Source: Diplonema japonicum (Eukaryota; Euglenozoa; Diplonemea; Diplonemida; Diplonemidae). From it: a stretch of DNA of 64,000 nucleotides. The stretch spans positions 186,001-250,000 of the forward strand of contig OZ025672.1 of assembly GCA_964019335.1 (NCBI GenBank). The letters are read 5' to 3'. Of the stretch, positions 41,357 through 51,076 are shown one piece after another; position 1 is the stretch's first letter, and every line of letters starts with the position of its first letter. The notes under the pieces were generated by a model that was not told where the DNA came from, did not search any database, and saw only the letters and a program-made list of their open reading frames with translations. A program made the translations under genes and the position numbers.

Positions 41357-42720
41357 TTAACCCATAAAGGACCGGAGCTGAATATTCAGCTAAAAATTTT
41401 TTTTTTAATTCTGCTCAGGCATTTTTAGTGCTCTGCATGCCCACTCTTTAAAGAAGGGTCCTATTGCGCGACTTTTTTTATACTGAACGCTATATCGTAA
41501 ATTTTTGCATCCAAACTGCAAGGGGAGAAAAGAAATAGTGGCACAGACATTGTTTTTTTTACACCCCATAAGGAGTAGTGCTGAAAGTACTTCTGAAGAA
41601 GGGTCAGTGTCACCGGATGATGGGGATATCCCGGATATGGAATGGGATGACAAAATCGAGAAGGTGGGGAGGAAAATATTTCGCAAGGTGCCAGGTCCAA
41701 GTGTACCAGTAGTGGGTCTCAACGGGCTGGAGGTTTTTCCTTTGTTTTTGATAGGGCAACCCTCCAGCAGGGGGTTTGTCATGTACTTTGAGTTGTTTTT
41801 CACTCCTGCGGCTCTAAAAGGCTATCGTGGGGTGGGCAGCAAGCCATTCGAGTGGTATAGAGGCCTTTGGATACTTAAAGGGCTCATAATCAAGACAGAT
41901 ATCAAGGTCTACTGGGCACAGGATGAACTCATAGATACCCCATATTCACTATATTTCAGAACGGTAATGGAGAGAAACAGGCTCCTAAAAATAATGCGCC
42001 AAATGCGGTTTGGGTTGCCCGCTGGTGGAGGAGAAGGAGACACAATGGCTAAAGGGCGCAATCTTATAAATCTTGTGGTTCCTTCTTGGTCATCCCTGTA
42101 TGTACCCAAGCGAAACCTTGCTGTGGATGAACCATCATACGCTGTAGAAGCCGTGTCGGGTTCATTGTTTGTGAGCCGAAGAAGAGGAAGCGTTATGGGT
42201 TCAAAATGCGATTCAGACAGGTTACACTCTAAACATGATTGTTTGTACCGGCACGGGCACCCGGGGGCAGAGCTGCTCACCGAATACCAGCACCAGAATT
42301 ACTGGATTGTCTTTGACAACTGCTTTCGCTTGTCCCATTGTTGATACGGATTTACAATGCGGATTTCCACTGCATGGGGACCATCAGGAAAACCCGGAAA
42401 TTGCTCCCAGAATACCCATTCAGTGTCAGCAAGTGTGTGGCAAAGAAATCTTGTCAAACAACATCATCGCAAAAGGGTGGCACCCACATCAAGCGTTCCC
42501 CACCGGAGCCGAAGATACCTACCCCTCAGGGTGCACCTTCACGTACCAAGGGTGTACCTTCAATGTGTCCTGAAAAGATGCAAAAGGCACGGAATTGCAC
42601 TGTGTGCAACAAACTAGAGAAAAAACGCACCCAGGCCATGTTCTCATGCAGAGATTGCAGCGCAGCAATGAATAAAATAAAATAAAATAAAATAAAGCCC
42701 TGATAAAGACTGTACTTTTT
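41357..42720 (+). mobile_element. Decayed piggyBac transposon 2 (right end not found)
   Basis: The left end is TTAA (41357-41360) followed by CCCATAAAGGACC, the same design as the ends of piggyBac 3 (CCACTAAAGGACC). A perfect 16-bp palindrome, AGCTGAATATTCAGCT (41376-41391), lies just inside. No matching right terminal repeat is seen before the homopolymers at 42721, so the right end is probably lost and 42720 is approximate. Confidence 0.75.
41505..42685 (+). pseudogene. piggyBac transposase remnant
   Basis: Read on the plus strand, opposite to the host genes. The first open part contains LIIKTDIKVYWAQDELIDTP, SLYFRTVMERNRLLKIMRQM and NLAVDEPSYAV (first catalytic Asp region), then YWIVFDNCF (second Asp region). 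The frame then shifts, and the later parts include MGTIRKTRKLLPEYPF and a C-terminal finger CTVCNKLEKKRTQAMFSCRDC. Frameshift and probable deletion make it non-functional. Confidence 0.85.
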
Positions 42721-42752
42721 CAAAAAAAAAAAAAAAAGAATCTAACTTCACC

Positions 42753-42783
<31 letters not shown>

Positions 42784-42791
42784 TTTCTTCC

Positions 42792-44453
42792 TCACATGAT
42801 CACGCAATCGTCTTCTACATCGTGATTTTCAGGATCGACACGCCCGGATTGTCTTTTCACGGCGATTGATTTTTGCACGACACGTAAAACACACTGCATA
42901 GCATCTTGCGTGCGCATCACTAAGGTTTCCAAAGGAACGCCAGCGGTCCGTGCATGCTGTTCATCATCTGACTCCGGGTTGCAAAATAGAGGCTCGGGGG
43001 TGTTTGGTATTGAAGCAAGCCAAATAAGGTCCGAGAGCAGCCTGGTAAGACACCATCTGACATTTTCCTCTCGCTGAATAAGAGCATCTCGTTCAGTATC
43101 TGACATAGTGTGCTGTGGGAGAAGCTGCTTCAGCACAGACACCTCATCCTGCAGGCTCAGGATCGCGACGCTTTTTGTGGTTAAAATCTTTTTGTACTCC
43201 CTGTCCCTGTCCCCCTCTTCTTCCCTCACATTTGATATTTCGGTCAGCGCAGCGTCTAGTTCGTCACGCAAATTGTTGATAATCGCGTCCTTTTGTTGTG
43301 TTGTTCTGGTGAGGGTCTTCGCTTTATCAAGGAGGTCGCCTCGCAGCTTCGACACCACCAAGCTCATTTCGTCGCGTGTTTGTTTGAAATTTTCAATTTG
43401 CGTTTCAAGGGTTTTGACACATGCTGTCTGTGCATGGAGAAGCCGGTCTTTTTCGCGAAGGGTGATGTTGTGTGCTTTGGTGTCCGTCGTCCGGCCTTCC
43501 TTTTCGGAAAGGACGTTTTCCCGTAGCGTTTCGATTTCTTCGAGAAATTCCTGTCGAGATGTGGTATTTTCCTGTTCAAGTTCCTTGAACCGAGGTTCCC
43601 ACCCGGCACGTTGTCTTTCATACGCACGGCGAGATTCTGTGAGAACTTCATTCGCATGGGACAGCTGTTTTACTATGTCATCCTTTTCCGACAGTGTGTC
43701 TTGCAGTGTTGAGAGGTTTTCCGCATTTTCTTTCATCGCCTCGGCCAGTTTGGTTTTGAACTTCTCCTCCATCGTGTTCATAGTGTCGATCAACGCTTTG
43801 TTGGCGGTGGTTTTTTCGGATACTTTCTGTATCGTGCTGGAAAGCTCGTGTTTTAAAGCCTCGTTTGCTTGCGTTGCTGCGAGAAGTCTGCTGGTTTGCC
43901 CTTGGATCACAACATTTGTATCAGCGGAAGCCAACGCGTATTTCGCCTCCATTTCCAACCTCCCGTTCCGCAGCTCTGCGATTCTGTTGTGAAGGTTCTG
44001 CTTTTCACCTTCAAACTCAGCCCTCTCCTCGCACCACCATTCGCTTTTCCCTTCCAACATCTTGTTCAAATCCCCACATTCCCGCTGCCATTTCTCCGCT
44101 TCGTGTTTCCACTCTCCAAGTTCATCTTTGACCGCTTTCAGTTTCCCCTCAAGCCCGGTGATACGGGCTTCTTGTTCTATCATTGCCAAGTGCATCGATG
44201 TGATTTTCTTCCGGCAGGTTTTCACCATGGCGTCATCGGTAGGCAATGTTAGTTCGCCCTCGGTAGTGTGCAATGCAGGTGTTGGGTGCGATGCCTTCGG
44301 TGTGTTCACCAATGCGGAACCGGTGGGCCTTCGAGATGACAGTGACCTTTGATAGTCCTCCACGGGTTCGGACTTGTAAGGAATGTCAACCTCAAAAAGG
44401 TGCGAGCGGAGAAACTGCGGTGAAGAGGACGACGACTGTGGTGTGATCGACAT
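42792..44453 (-). CDS. Long coiled-coil protein of unknown function
   Basis: Single-exon, 553 aa if started at MSITPQSSSSS (44451-44453). The open frame continues upstream, but that part is poly-Lys/Phe spacer. The N-terminal ~100 residues are Ser/Pro/Thr-rich with short motifs (LFEVDIPYKSEPVEDYQRSL). Residues about 110-440 are an almost uninterrupted coiled coil rich in Glu, Lys, Arg and Gln (for example ITGLEGKLKAVKDELGEWKH). The C-terminal ~100 residues are more globular (VRWCLTRLLSDLIWLASIPN, LVMRTQDAMQCVLRVVQKS) and end in an acidic DVEDDCVIM. Cytoskeletal, centrosomal or golgin-like roles are typical for such proteins, but no family is recognised. Confidence 0.8.
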   Translation of the reverse strand: MSITPQSSSSSPQFLRSHLFEVDIPYKSEPVEDYQRSLSSRRPTGSALVNTPKASHPTPALHTTEGELTLPTDDAMVKTCRKKITSMHLAMIEQEARITGLEGKLKAVKDELGEWKHEAEKWQRECGDLNKMLEGKSEWWCEERAEFEGEKQNLHNRIAELRNGRLEMEAKYALASADTNVVIQGQTSRLLAATQANEALKHELSSTIQKVSEKTTANKALIDTMNTMEEKFKTKLAEAMKENAENLSTLQDTLSEKDDIVKQLSHANEVLTESRRAYERQRAGWEPRFKELEQENTTSRQEFLEEIETLRENVLSEKEGRTTDTKAHNITLREKDRLLHAQTACVKTLETQIENFKQTRDEMSLVVSKLRGDLLDKAKTLTRTTQQKDAIINNLRDELDAALTEISNVREEEGDRDREYKKILTTKSVAILSLQDEVSVLKQLLPQHTMSDTERDALIQREENVRWCLTRLLSDLIWLASIPNTPEPLFCNPESDDEQHARTAGVPLETLVMRTQDAMQCVLRVVQKSIAVKRQSGRVDPENHDVEDDCVIM

Positions 44454-44569
44454 TTCCTCCCCCTCTCCTGAAAAAAAAATCTTTTTTTTTAAAAACGACC
44501 AGGGGGGGGGGGGGGAAGAAAAAAGAAAAAAAAAAAGTGTAACAACGGGATGGGGAAGAAAACAAAAGG

Positions 44570-45136
44570 TTACTGTTTCTTTCCCACTACTTCTTCTTCG
44601 AGCACTACGAGAGGCTTCTTCCGTTTTAATGACCGGTTTGCCAAGTAAGATACAATCGGGAGATATATGAGGTCTACCAGCTTGTCCACAACTATCCAGT
44701 ACTCCATGGGAATGAAGGTGAACATCAAAATGTCCTCCGGTATCCATATCAATAACGATACCAAGGTTAAAGGGCCGATCTCTTTGCTGGCGACTGCTGG
44801 TGCAGAAGCGAAGGAGCCCGTGGCCAGTGCTGTGTTGATACAGAGGACGATGAAGTAGTAGGGAATGGACTCAATGTTGTCGACGATAGCTTTCATGGTA
44901 ACCGTCTTCAGACCTGTGGAGGGGTACGCCCAGTCCAGCACGTGGTACCAAGCAGACAAGTAATGCACAGAGAAAACCCCCAACACCCCCATTCGGGCGG
45001 TACGGGCCCAGTCATACTCCTCTTCTTCGTCTTCTTTCACCTCTTTTTCAACAATTTGAGCACAACCATCCGCCATGCACATCATAGTCACGCTTGCCAC
45101 GATGTTCCCTAACAACGACAGCACGAGGTGATGCAT
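44570..45136 (-). CDS. Mpv17/PMP22-family-like membrane protein
   Basis: 188 aa, single exon, started at MHHLVLSLLGN (45134-45136). Four hydrophobic segments are visible: VLSLLGNIVASVTMMCMADG, MGVLGVFSVHYLSAWYHVLD, SIPYYFIVLCINTALATGSF and LVSLLIWIPEDILMFTFIPM. The pattern GDxxxQ-like DGCAQ, HxWYxxLD (HYLSAWYHVLDWAYP), and the last helix pair with P-x-x-xx-F-x-x-x-P-x-x-x-W then YLPIVSYLANR follows the Mpv17/PMP22 signature. That family sits in the inner mitochondrial or peroxisomal membrane. The DNA upstream has a long T/A-rich leader. The family call is moderate because the central loop is divergent. Confidence 0.75.
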   Translation of the reverse strand: MHHLVLSLLGNIVASVTMMCMADGCAQIVEKEVKEDEEEEYDWARTARMGVLGVFSVHYLSAWYHVLDWAYPSTGLKTVTMKAIVDNIESIPYYFIVLCINTALATGSFASAPAVASKEIGPLTLVSLLIWIPEDILMFTFIPMEYWIVVDKLVDLIYLPIVSYLANRSLKRKKPLVVLEEEVVGKKQ

Positions 45137-45260
45137 TCTTTCCGCCCTCTTTTTTTTTTTTTTTTTTTTTTTTTTCCTTCTTTTTTGGCCGCAGAAAAAA
45201 AAAAAAAAAAAGAAGAAGAGTATAATAATTTTGTTGGCAATCCAACAATTTCTCTCCCCC

Positions 45261-45908
45261 CTAATCCTCATCGCTCGGGAAGTCGAACGGATCGATTATG
45301 CCCCTCACCAGCGGGGCGTTTTTCGGTTTGTTTTTCAAATTGTTTATCTTCGTTGCCACGGGCAATAGGTTAACATTGCTGTTCCCGTTCTTCCTGTTGT
45401 GCTTTTGTTTGGCAACCGTTCTGGTTTTCTGCCGCCTTCCAGGGTGGTCGGCTTGCAGTTCAATGAGATCCTCATACTGCACTTCATGGTCGGCCTGTGA
45501 AAGATGGAGCTGCCCTTGTATTTTCTCCTCGAAGGGCTTGAGGTGGATGGTTTCATTGTACCCCGGGTGTTTTTGCTTGACAAAGTTGTACGCCCCCTTT
45601 CCGTCCTTGCCCCAATCGGCGTAACACGGCCATCGTTTGTCCAATCTTTCTTTTCTCACCAAGCCCATCATAGCTACGGCTACTCCGTCTACCACGTCGC
45701 TGTATTTTTCTTTTTTCACGTTGTCATTCTCATTCAAAATAACCGAAGATAATTTGACGGGTTCATCTTTGCATGGTAATGGGTGATTGGCAACTGATGA
45801 TGCGGGTTCTTCCTTTGGTTCGAGAAGTTCATGGTTGGTCTCAGAAACCTTTTGTTTCTTTTTTTTTTTTGCCTTGGACGGGTCTGTAAAATGCCGCAGC
45901 AGATCCAT
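45261..45908 (-). CDS. Charged hypothetical protein
   Basis: 215 aa, single exon, from MDLLRHFTDPSKAKKKKK (ATG 45906-45908). A few codons upstream are in frame, but only via a TTG. The N-terminal half is Lys/Glu-rich and disordered. The middle (VVDGVAVAMMGLVRKERLDKRW, NFVKQKHPGYNETIHLKPFEEKI) looks folded. The C-terminal part is basic (RRQKTRTVAKQKHNRKNG) and ends FDFPSDED. Basic, partly ordered proteins of this sort are often nucleolar or RNA-binding, but no family is recognised. It lies immediately upstream of the Mpv17-like gene and downstream of the nibrin-like gene, all on the same strand. Confidence 0.7.
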   Translation of the reverse strand: MDLLRHFTDPSKAKKKKKQKVSETNHELLEPKEEPASSVANHPLPCKDEPVKLSSVILNENDNVKKEKYSDVVDGVAVAMMGLVRKERLDKRWPCYADWGKDGKGAYNFVKQKHPGYNETIHLKPFEEKIQGQLHLSQADHEVQYEDLIELQADHPGRRQKTRTVAKQKHNRKNGNSNVNLLPVATKINNLKNKPKNAPLVRGIIDPFDFPSDED

Positions 45909-45930
45909 GTCGTCATCCAACTATTTTTTT

Positions 45931-47343
45931 TTATATTTTTTTTACTTTCCCCTTCTTTTTTTTTAATACCTCAGCCTGGGATAAATCGAGCATCTCGTTG
46001 AAATTCACGACGGAACTAGACTTTCTTTTCAGGCCCTGTTCCTGTTCTGGCGAAGCACCTGCATCTGCATCTGGAGACAGGGATACTATAGACTGTTTTC
46101 TTCCCCCTTCATCGTTCGTATCGATCTCAAGCACGTTAGAAGCCTCCGCTGCGTCAAGGTCGACAACATCAACATCAACCCCTTTAGGCGTGGGCAGAGA
46201 CGGTGTGTTCTCCGGGATAACAATCTCAGCTTCAACCGACTGCGGGGCGAGTGACAGGGATCCAATGATGTCGCCTTTCGTCAGCGATCTATCGAGAAGA
46301 CCAAGCTGCGTTGTGGCCGATGTATTTGAACGACTGAGATTCTGGGTATCGAGGAGATTCTGAGGCGGCGGTTTCACCCTTCTAAAGCAATCGGGGGTAG
46401 CGGCTAGGAGAGAACCCAAAATGGCTGTCTGATCGAAAACTGTGAAACCCATTTTCCTGCATGTCTCGGCAGCGACAGATCTCATCGTTTTGTCATCGAT
46501 CACAATACCGTCTTGGTATCTAATGAAGAAAGCGGACCTGGATTTCTGATTTGAAAAATCGATGTTGGACCCGTCGACAGAAAGGCCCTTGCAGTATGTG
46601 ATGACCTCCTTGTTGCTGAGGTATGAAGATGAGTCGAGAAAAACAAACACAATGTCCTTGAAAAGCTGTTGTCGAAGCGGGTTGCACTCAAACGTTCTCT
46701 CTGTTACGTTCTGGTGAGACTTCACCCATATCTCGGCAGGCGGGGGTGTGAACGTCACTGCAGGAGGCGGGGGTGTTCTTGTTGTGTTACGATTCGCCAA
46801 GCTTGACACCCATTCACGGGTAACCATTGGTATTCCCAACGCCAAAGCACCTATTGTCACAGAGGAAGGTTGAATGATATCGGTGATGACATGTGAAGCA
46901 AATGTCAGGCTGGTTGTTATGTGTGCTCCTATTGTCGTGAGGTCCTTTCTCAGAATCGCTTTTGTCTCTGTGCTTGTCTTCGACAGGCACACAACGACGT
47001 CCCACCACATCAGCTTGAAGACACTGTTGAACACGCCGAAGGTCACCTCGTCGCCTTCTTCCACAAGCTCGCCTTCTTTCTTGCTGACTGCTCCTCCGTT
47101 TAGTTTCGTGCCGTATGTGCTTTTATCCATCACATACACCTCTGGTCTGCTGCTTCTGTCTTTCAAATCGTAAACATCAAGAACTTTTACATCAGCGTGT
47201 CCCCTGCTTATCGATTTATCATTGTCTACCAGTATGTCGCACTCGCCTTCCTTTCTCCCTACAAGATACTTCATCCCCGTGCACAGCCAGTACTGAAGGG
47301 GCGGGGAACCCTCTGGGGGTGTTGTCTGCACTAACATCCACAT
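45931..47343 (-). CDS. NBS1: Nibrin/NBS1-like DNA double-strand-break repair protein (FHA + BRCT)
   Basis: Regulatory subunit of the MRE11-RAD50-NBS1 complex, which senses and processes DNA breaks in the nucleus and activates ATM. The product is 470 aa from MWMLVQ (ATG 47341-47343), in line with the MWKLLP start of vertebrate nibrin; the longer upstream frame is leader. The FHA domain (residues about 1-110) has YLVGRKEGECDILVDNDKSI followed by SRGH, the phosphothreonine-binding Arg and Ser-x-x-His of FHA domains, then STYGTKLNGG. Two BRCT-like regions follow (about 115-195 and 225-320, with VVVCLSKTST, VTIGALALGIPMVTREWVSS, and IVFVFLDSSSYLSNKEVITY). The rest is Ser/Pro-rich and acidic, ending with a basic KKKKGKVKKI. 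An MRE11-binding or ATM-binding C-terminal motif is not clearly visible. Shorter than human nibrin, as in many protists. Confidence 0.82.
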   Translation of the reverse strand: MWMLVQTTPPEGSPPLQYWLCTGMKYLVGRKEGECDILVDNDKSISRGHADVKVLDVYDLKDRSSRPEVYVMDKSTYGTKLNGGAVSKKEGELVEEGDEVTFGVFNSVFKLMWWDVVVCLSKTSTETKAILRKDLTTIGAHITTSLTFASHVITDIIQPSSVTIGALALGIPMVTREWVSSLANRNTTRTPPPPAVTFTPPPAEIWVKSHQNVTERTFECNPLRQQLFKDIVFVFLDSSSYLSNKEVITYCKGLSVDGSNIDFSNQKSRSAFFIRYQDGIVIDDKTMRSVAAETCRKMGFTVFDQTAILGSLLAATPDCFRRVKPPPQNLLDTQNLSRSNTSATTQLGLLDRSLTKGDIIGSLSLAPQSVEAEIVIPENTPSLPTPKGVDVDVVDLDAAEASNVLEIDTNDEGGRKQSIVSLSPDADAGASPEQEQGLKRKSSSVVNFNEMLDLSQAEVLKKKKGKVKKI

Positions 47344-47448
47344 CCTCCCCCTTGGTTTCCCACCTTTTTTTTTTTCTTTTGTATGGGATACGGGGATTTG
47401 ATAGGGCAAAAAAAAAAAAAAAAAAAAAAGAAAACTGAGGACGAAGTA

Positions 47449-48186
47449 TCACTCCTTCAAGCATTTCGCCGTTACTTTCTTTTTTATTGTTGTGAAGCCC
47501 ATGCTCACGCTGATCCCGATGTCGAGGAGGATGGAGTGGGCTGAAGATTTTTTGAGATCTACGCTGGTGACGACGGTGCCCTTCAAGCCCTCCATGAGCT
47601 CCTTCCCGCACTGGATCGCCCCACATTGTTTCAGTGTGTACGGGATGCTCTCGATGGTGTAGGTGGAGAAGGACTTCACAGTGACCGTGAGGTGTGTGTC
47701 CGAAGTGATGTGCAACGTGACATGTATGGTGGCACCAACAGCCGATCCCGTGCCTATATACGTCCCATGGCCGAGGCTGCTTGGCAATTCTGTTTCGGCT
47801 TCTTGCGTGGATTTCTTCCTTGACTTTTTTCGGTCGATGAAGATAGAGTTTGAACTGTACGAGGGCTTCCTCTCAACGGCAGGTTTTGTACGGCCTTCAG
47901 AAGAAGGCCCTGGCGACATTTGAGTAGGTGAGGGCACGTCACTCAGAGTATCAACATCTACAACTGGAGCATGCGATGTGTTCGATTTTCCCAAGCCCAC
48001 CTGGGTGAGTAGGATCACGCCTCCACAGACACAGGTTGCGACAAGCAGCCATTCAACAATCACTACAATGCCTATAAGCGCAAGCACGACGCAGAGGCCG
48101 TCCCATTCCTCTCCTTGGTATTTATTTTTCGCCGTTTTCTGCGGCTCAGTACCGTCCACTACCGGTTCTTCTATTATTTTTCCCAT
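47449..48186 (-). CDS. Membrane-anchored hypothetical protein (LEA/NDR1-like topology)
   Basis: 245 aa from MGKIIEEPVV (ATG 48184-48186); an in-frame TTG upstream was not used. A short cytosolic N-terminus is followed by a long hydrophobic segment (residues about 30-70: LCVVLALIGIVVIVEWLLVA, then TCVCGGVILLTQVG). A Ser/Pro/Lys-rich linker with dibasic clusters follows (DRKKSRKKS). Last comes a C-terminal beta-rich domain: GTYIGTGSAVGATIHVTLHI, LTVTVKSFSTYTIES, and LLDIGISVSMGFTTIKKKVT. This alternation of hydrophobic strands with a membrane anchor resembles LEA-2/NDR1-like domains, but the match is only by pattern. Function unknown. Confidence 0.7.
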   Translation of the reverse strand: MGKIIEEPVVDGTEPQKTAKNKYQGEEWDGLCVVLALIGIVVIVEWLLVATCVCGGVILLTQVGLGKSNTSHAPVVDVDTLSDVPSPTQMSPGPSSEGRTKPAVERKPSYSSNSIFIDRKKSRKKSTQEAETELPSSLGHGTYIGTGSAVGATIHVTLHITSDTHLTVTVKSFSTYTIESIPYTLKQCGAIQCGKELMEGLKGTVVTSVDLKKSSAHSILLDIGISVSMGFTTIKKKVTAKCLKE

Positions 48187-48512
48187 ATGTATAACTGGTG
48201 TGTTGTGAGTCAAAGAGATTATGGCAAAAGTTGTATAAAAAAAACAAAAAAATAAGCCCCCCCCTTAAAAAATATTTTGAAGAATGGGGGGTTTTCTCCT
48301 TGTCTCGCAATATTTTCTTGTTTTTTTTTCTTTTAGTGTTGCGACACTCGTCTGAGAGAGAGAGAGAGAGGGGGGGGGGGGGGGGAAGAGAAAGGGGTAC
48401 AATTAATATTACGAAATCATTAATAGGGGGGAGGGGGGGGGATCGAAAAATTCAAGTTTTTTCTTTTTTCTATTCCCCCCCCTCCCCCTTTTTCCACGGA
48501 TACTTCAAAAAT

Positions 48513-48560
48513 TCAATTTACTACAATTCACTACGATTGGCAACGCAGTGGTTAGCAATG
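48513..48560 (+). repeat. Dispersed repeat R3, diverged copy
   Basis: TTTACTACAATTCACTACGA then TTGGCAACGCAGTGGTTAGC. A second partial R3 (AATTCACTATGATAACGAAG) follows at 48588-48616. Confidence 0.5.
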
Positions 48561-48983
48561 GTTTAAAAAAAAGGTGGGGGGAGGGGGACAATTCACTATG
48601 ATAACGAAGTGGTGGGTTTGCGAAAGTATATACTCTTGTCTTGTTGACGGCTGTCAACAAAAAAAAATGAATAAAAAAAAAATATAACGAGCTAGAAGGG
48701 GGGAATGAGTCCGCCAAGATGGGTTCTTTTTTCTTCTTCTTTTTCTTCTTTCTCCGTTCAGTATCTGTGCCGAAAAAAATCAGTTTAAAAAAAAAAAAAA
48801 AAAAAACTGCATTCTTGGAAGAAACTCTTCATGTTAGATTGATAAGCAACTTGTCTTGCCCCGGGGGGGCGGGAAGGGGGGAGATAGAGGCCATTCTTGA
48901 CCCCCATACACATTACAGATTTTTGAAATTTTTGGGGAGGGGTAATTCTTCTTTGATCTCGGAGAAAAAAAAAATTACTATTT

Positions 48984-49103
48984 TATTTATGAAAATCAGA
49001 TTACCTGATTTCACGCGTGTGGTCTCTCTTGATTTTGCTTAACGAGCTTTACGTTCGTGAAGCAAAAATCACTAAGTGAAATACGGCTGATTTTTCATAA
49101 ATA
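48984..49103. mobile_element. 120-bp foldback MITE with TA target duplication (Tc1/mariner type)
   Basis: Almost the whole segment is self-complementary. The outer arms TTTATGAAAATCAG and CTGATTTTTCATAAA, then TGATTTCAC/GTGAAATA and TGATTTTGCTT/AAGCAAAAATCA, fold around a short AACGAGC...TTACGTTC centre. TA dinucleotides at 48984-48985 and 49102-49103 fit a Tc1/mariner target-site duplication. No coding capacity. Confidence 0.75.
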
Positions 49104-49420
49104 CATCTTTTTCTTTACTGACAAGCTGCTTTCGAAAATAAAATCTTCACACCATTGTCACATCGATTCTCTAGTGATGTACAAGGAAATCTGACCCCTA
49201 AACGAAATATGCATAATCGTTCCTGCTCTTTGGTGTACTTGATCTTCCTCTGTATGTGAAGAGAAAGCAGCTTGTAAAGTAAATAAAAAAACAAAAGAAG
49301 AAAGCTTTATGAAGGTCAAGTAGCAGGTTCTTTTTTTTTTTTTTTTTTTCCCCTCTCGTGTCCACTCTTTGTTTCTTTCTTTTCTTTTCCCCGCACGGTA
49401 TATAAAAAAAAAAAAAAAAA

Positions 49421-49507
49421 CATAAGAGATAAAAAAGAGGCCACTAGTGGCGCCCTCGCACAAGCACTGACTTGATTACAGGGGACGCACCTCGGCCACG
49501 TTGTAGA
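49421..49507 (+). repeat. Dispersed repeat R1, 5' fragment
   Basis: ATAAGAGATAAAAAAGAGG then AGTGGCGCCCTCGCACAAGC and CTTGATTACAGGGGACGCAC: the first ~85 bp of R1. Confidence 0.6.
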
Positions 49508-49834
49508 GGATGTTTTTCTCTTTTCTTTCCCTGTGCGGTTAAAACGGAAAAAAAAAAAAAAAAAAAAGAAAATACGGCCAGTTAATCAGATATTTTACAA
49601 TCATTTTTCGCGGTTTTCAGCATAGGGCCAGCACTTTCACTTTTGCAAGTGGGTCAACAACAGAGTTGCCGTGTATATAGTGTTTGCTTCAAGACACGCC
49701 ACTAAGATTTTACAAATTCAGTATAACTGACCATAGAGGGGAGACTAAAAAAAAAATATAAAAAAAAGAAGGCGTAGGAGAGGAACCAAGGAGTATTTTT
49801 TTTGCGGGTTCTTTTTTTTCTTTCTTTCATTTTC

Positions 49835-49868
<34 letters not shown>

Positions 49869-50431
49869 TGTGCCACAACAACAGCAAGGAAAAAAAAAAA
49901 AAAAAACATCATCCGCTTTCTCTCTCCGATAATTACAATAAAAGTATCATCTAAGAGGAGAAAAAAAGAGAGTAAGAAAAAAAAAAAAAAAGGATGAACG
50001 CCTTATATCTCTAAACTCGAAACCGTTTAGCACCCCCCCCTCCTCAATCATAGAACGCTCGGGGTTTTTATTTCTGACAAATAGATCTTTTTTGTTCTTT
50101 TTTGTTGTGCATTTTTTAAGGGAAAAAGTTCCAGGGGGTGACCACAAAAAAAATATTTTCTAAAAGGTTGATTTTTTGCATAAGGGTTTAAAGATATGGC
50201 GCGGGGGAAGAAAAAAAAAGAAAGATGAAGAAAAACAATCCTCATACCGATTCGTTGACAAACCGCCTTCAAGGTCTGAAAGCACACCATGCTTCGCGCT
50301 GCAATGAAGGTGAACAGAGAGAAAGAAGAAGGGGAAGAAAAAAAAGGGGGGGGGGAAGTAAATGAGCGTAAGTTCACGCGGGTGGTCATCTGCATCCATG
50401 CCTGCGAATTAAGAAACTGAAAGAAAATTAA

Positions 50432-50470
50432 ACTATGATAGGAAACGAAGTGGTTAGCACGGCCCACTGC
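50432..50470 (+). repeat. Dispersed repeat R3
   Basis: ACTATGATAGGAAACGAAGT then GGTTAGCACGGCCC; followed ~130 bp later by an R1 copy. Confidence 0.6.
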
Positions 50471-50598
50471 AAAACATATAGCAGGGACGTTTGGTGTGCT
50501 TCTTTTATATATTCACCTCGTGACTAACCCATCGCATTGTTCGCACATATATGGGGAAGTCTACCGTTATTTATTGCAAGTTAAGCCAGCACAAAGAA

Positions 50599-50943
50599 AT
50601 ATAAGAGACAAAGGAGGTGTTGGCGGCACCCTGCACAAGCACTGTCTACTTGATTACAGGGGGCGTGCGTGCGGTGTGCAGCTCAACCACCTCACCCCCG
50701 TAAGATCTCTCTCACAGGGTGGAATGTATTAGCAATGGAGTTACCATTGTTATCCAACTGCCGAAAGGCGCTTTCCCCGCGTAGATTGTTGCCGATTTAG
50801 TGAGCCGTCTGCAGATCCACTGTTAATCCATTTACTCTGAGACTTGCATGTCACCCTGAGCATCTGCAATACGTTCTTCCACTCGGGCACTACCCAGCGA
50901 ACAACACATCTGATGTACTTCTTTCAATCTCCATGTTATCCCC
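50599..50943 (+). repeat. Dispersed repeat R1 with replaced centre
   Basis: The first ~100 bp (ATATAAGAGACAAAGGAGG, TGTTGGCGGCACCCTGCAC) and the last ~95 bp (CACCCTGAGCATCTGCAATA ... CATGTTATCCCC) match R1. About 160 bp between them is unrelated to other copies, probably an insertion that replaced R1 sequence. Confidence 0.7.
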
Positions 50944-51076
50944 TTTAGTAGGGATAAACGACAAAAAAAAAAAAAAAAAAAAAAAAAAGAAGAAGAAAAA
51001 TAAAAATAAAAATAAAAAAAATGTTTCGCAGCACGACTGGGAAATCATCCTGCATTTCTTACGCCCCCTCACTATG

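Larger units (their letters stand above)
48187..51076. other. Repeat-rich spacer
   Basis: Contains R3 copies (48513-48560, 48588-48616, 50432-50470), an R1 fragment (49421-49507), an R1 copy (50599-50943), a foldback element (48984-49103), (GA)n at about 48353-48370 and homopolymers. No gene visible. Confidence 0.6.
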
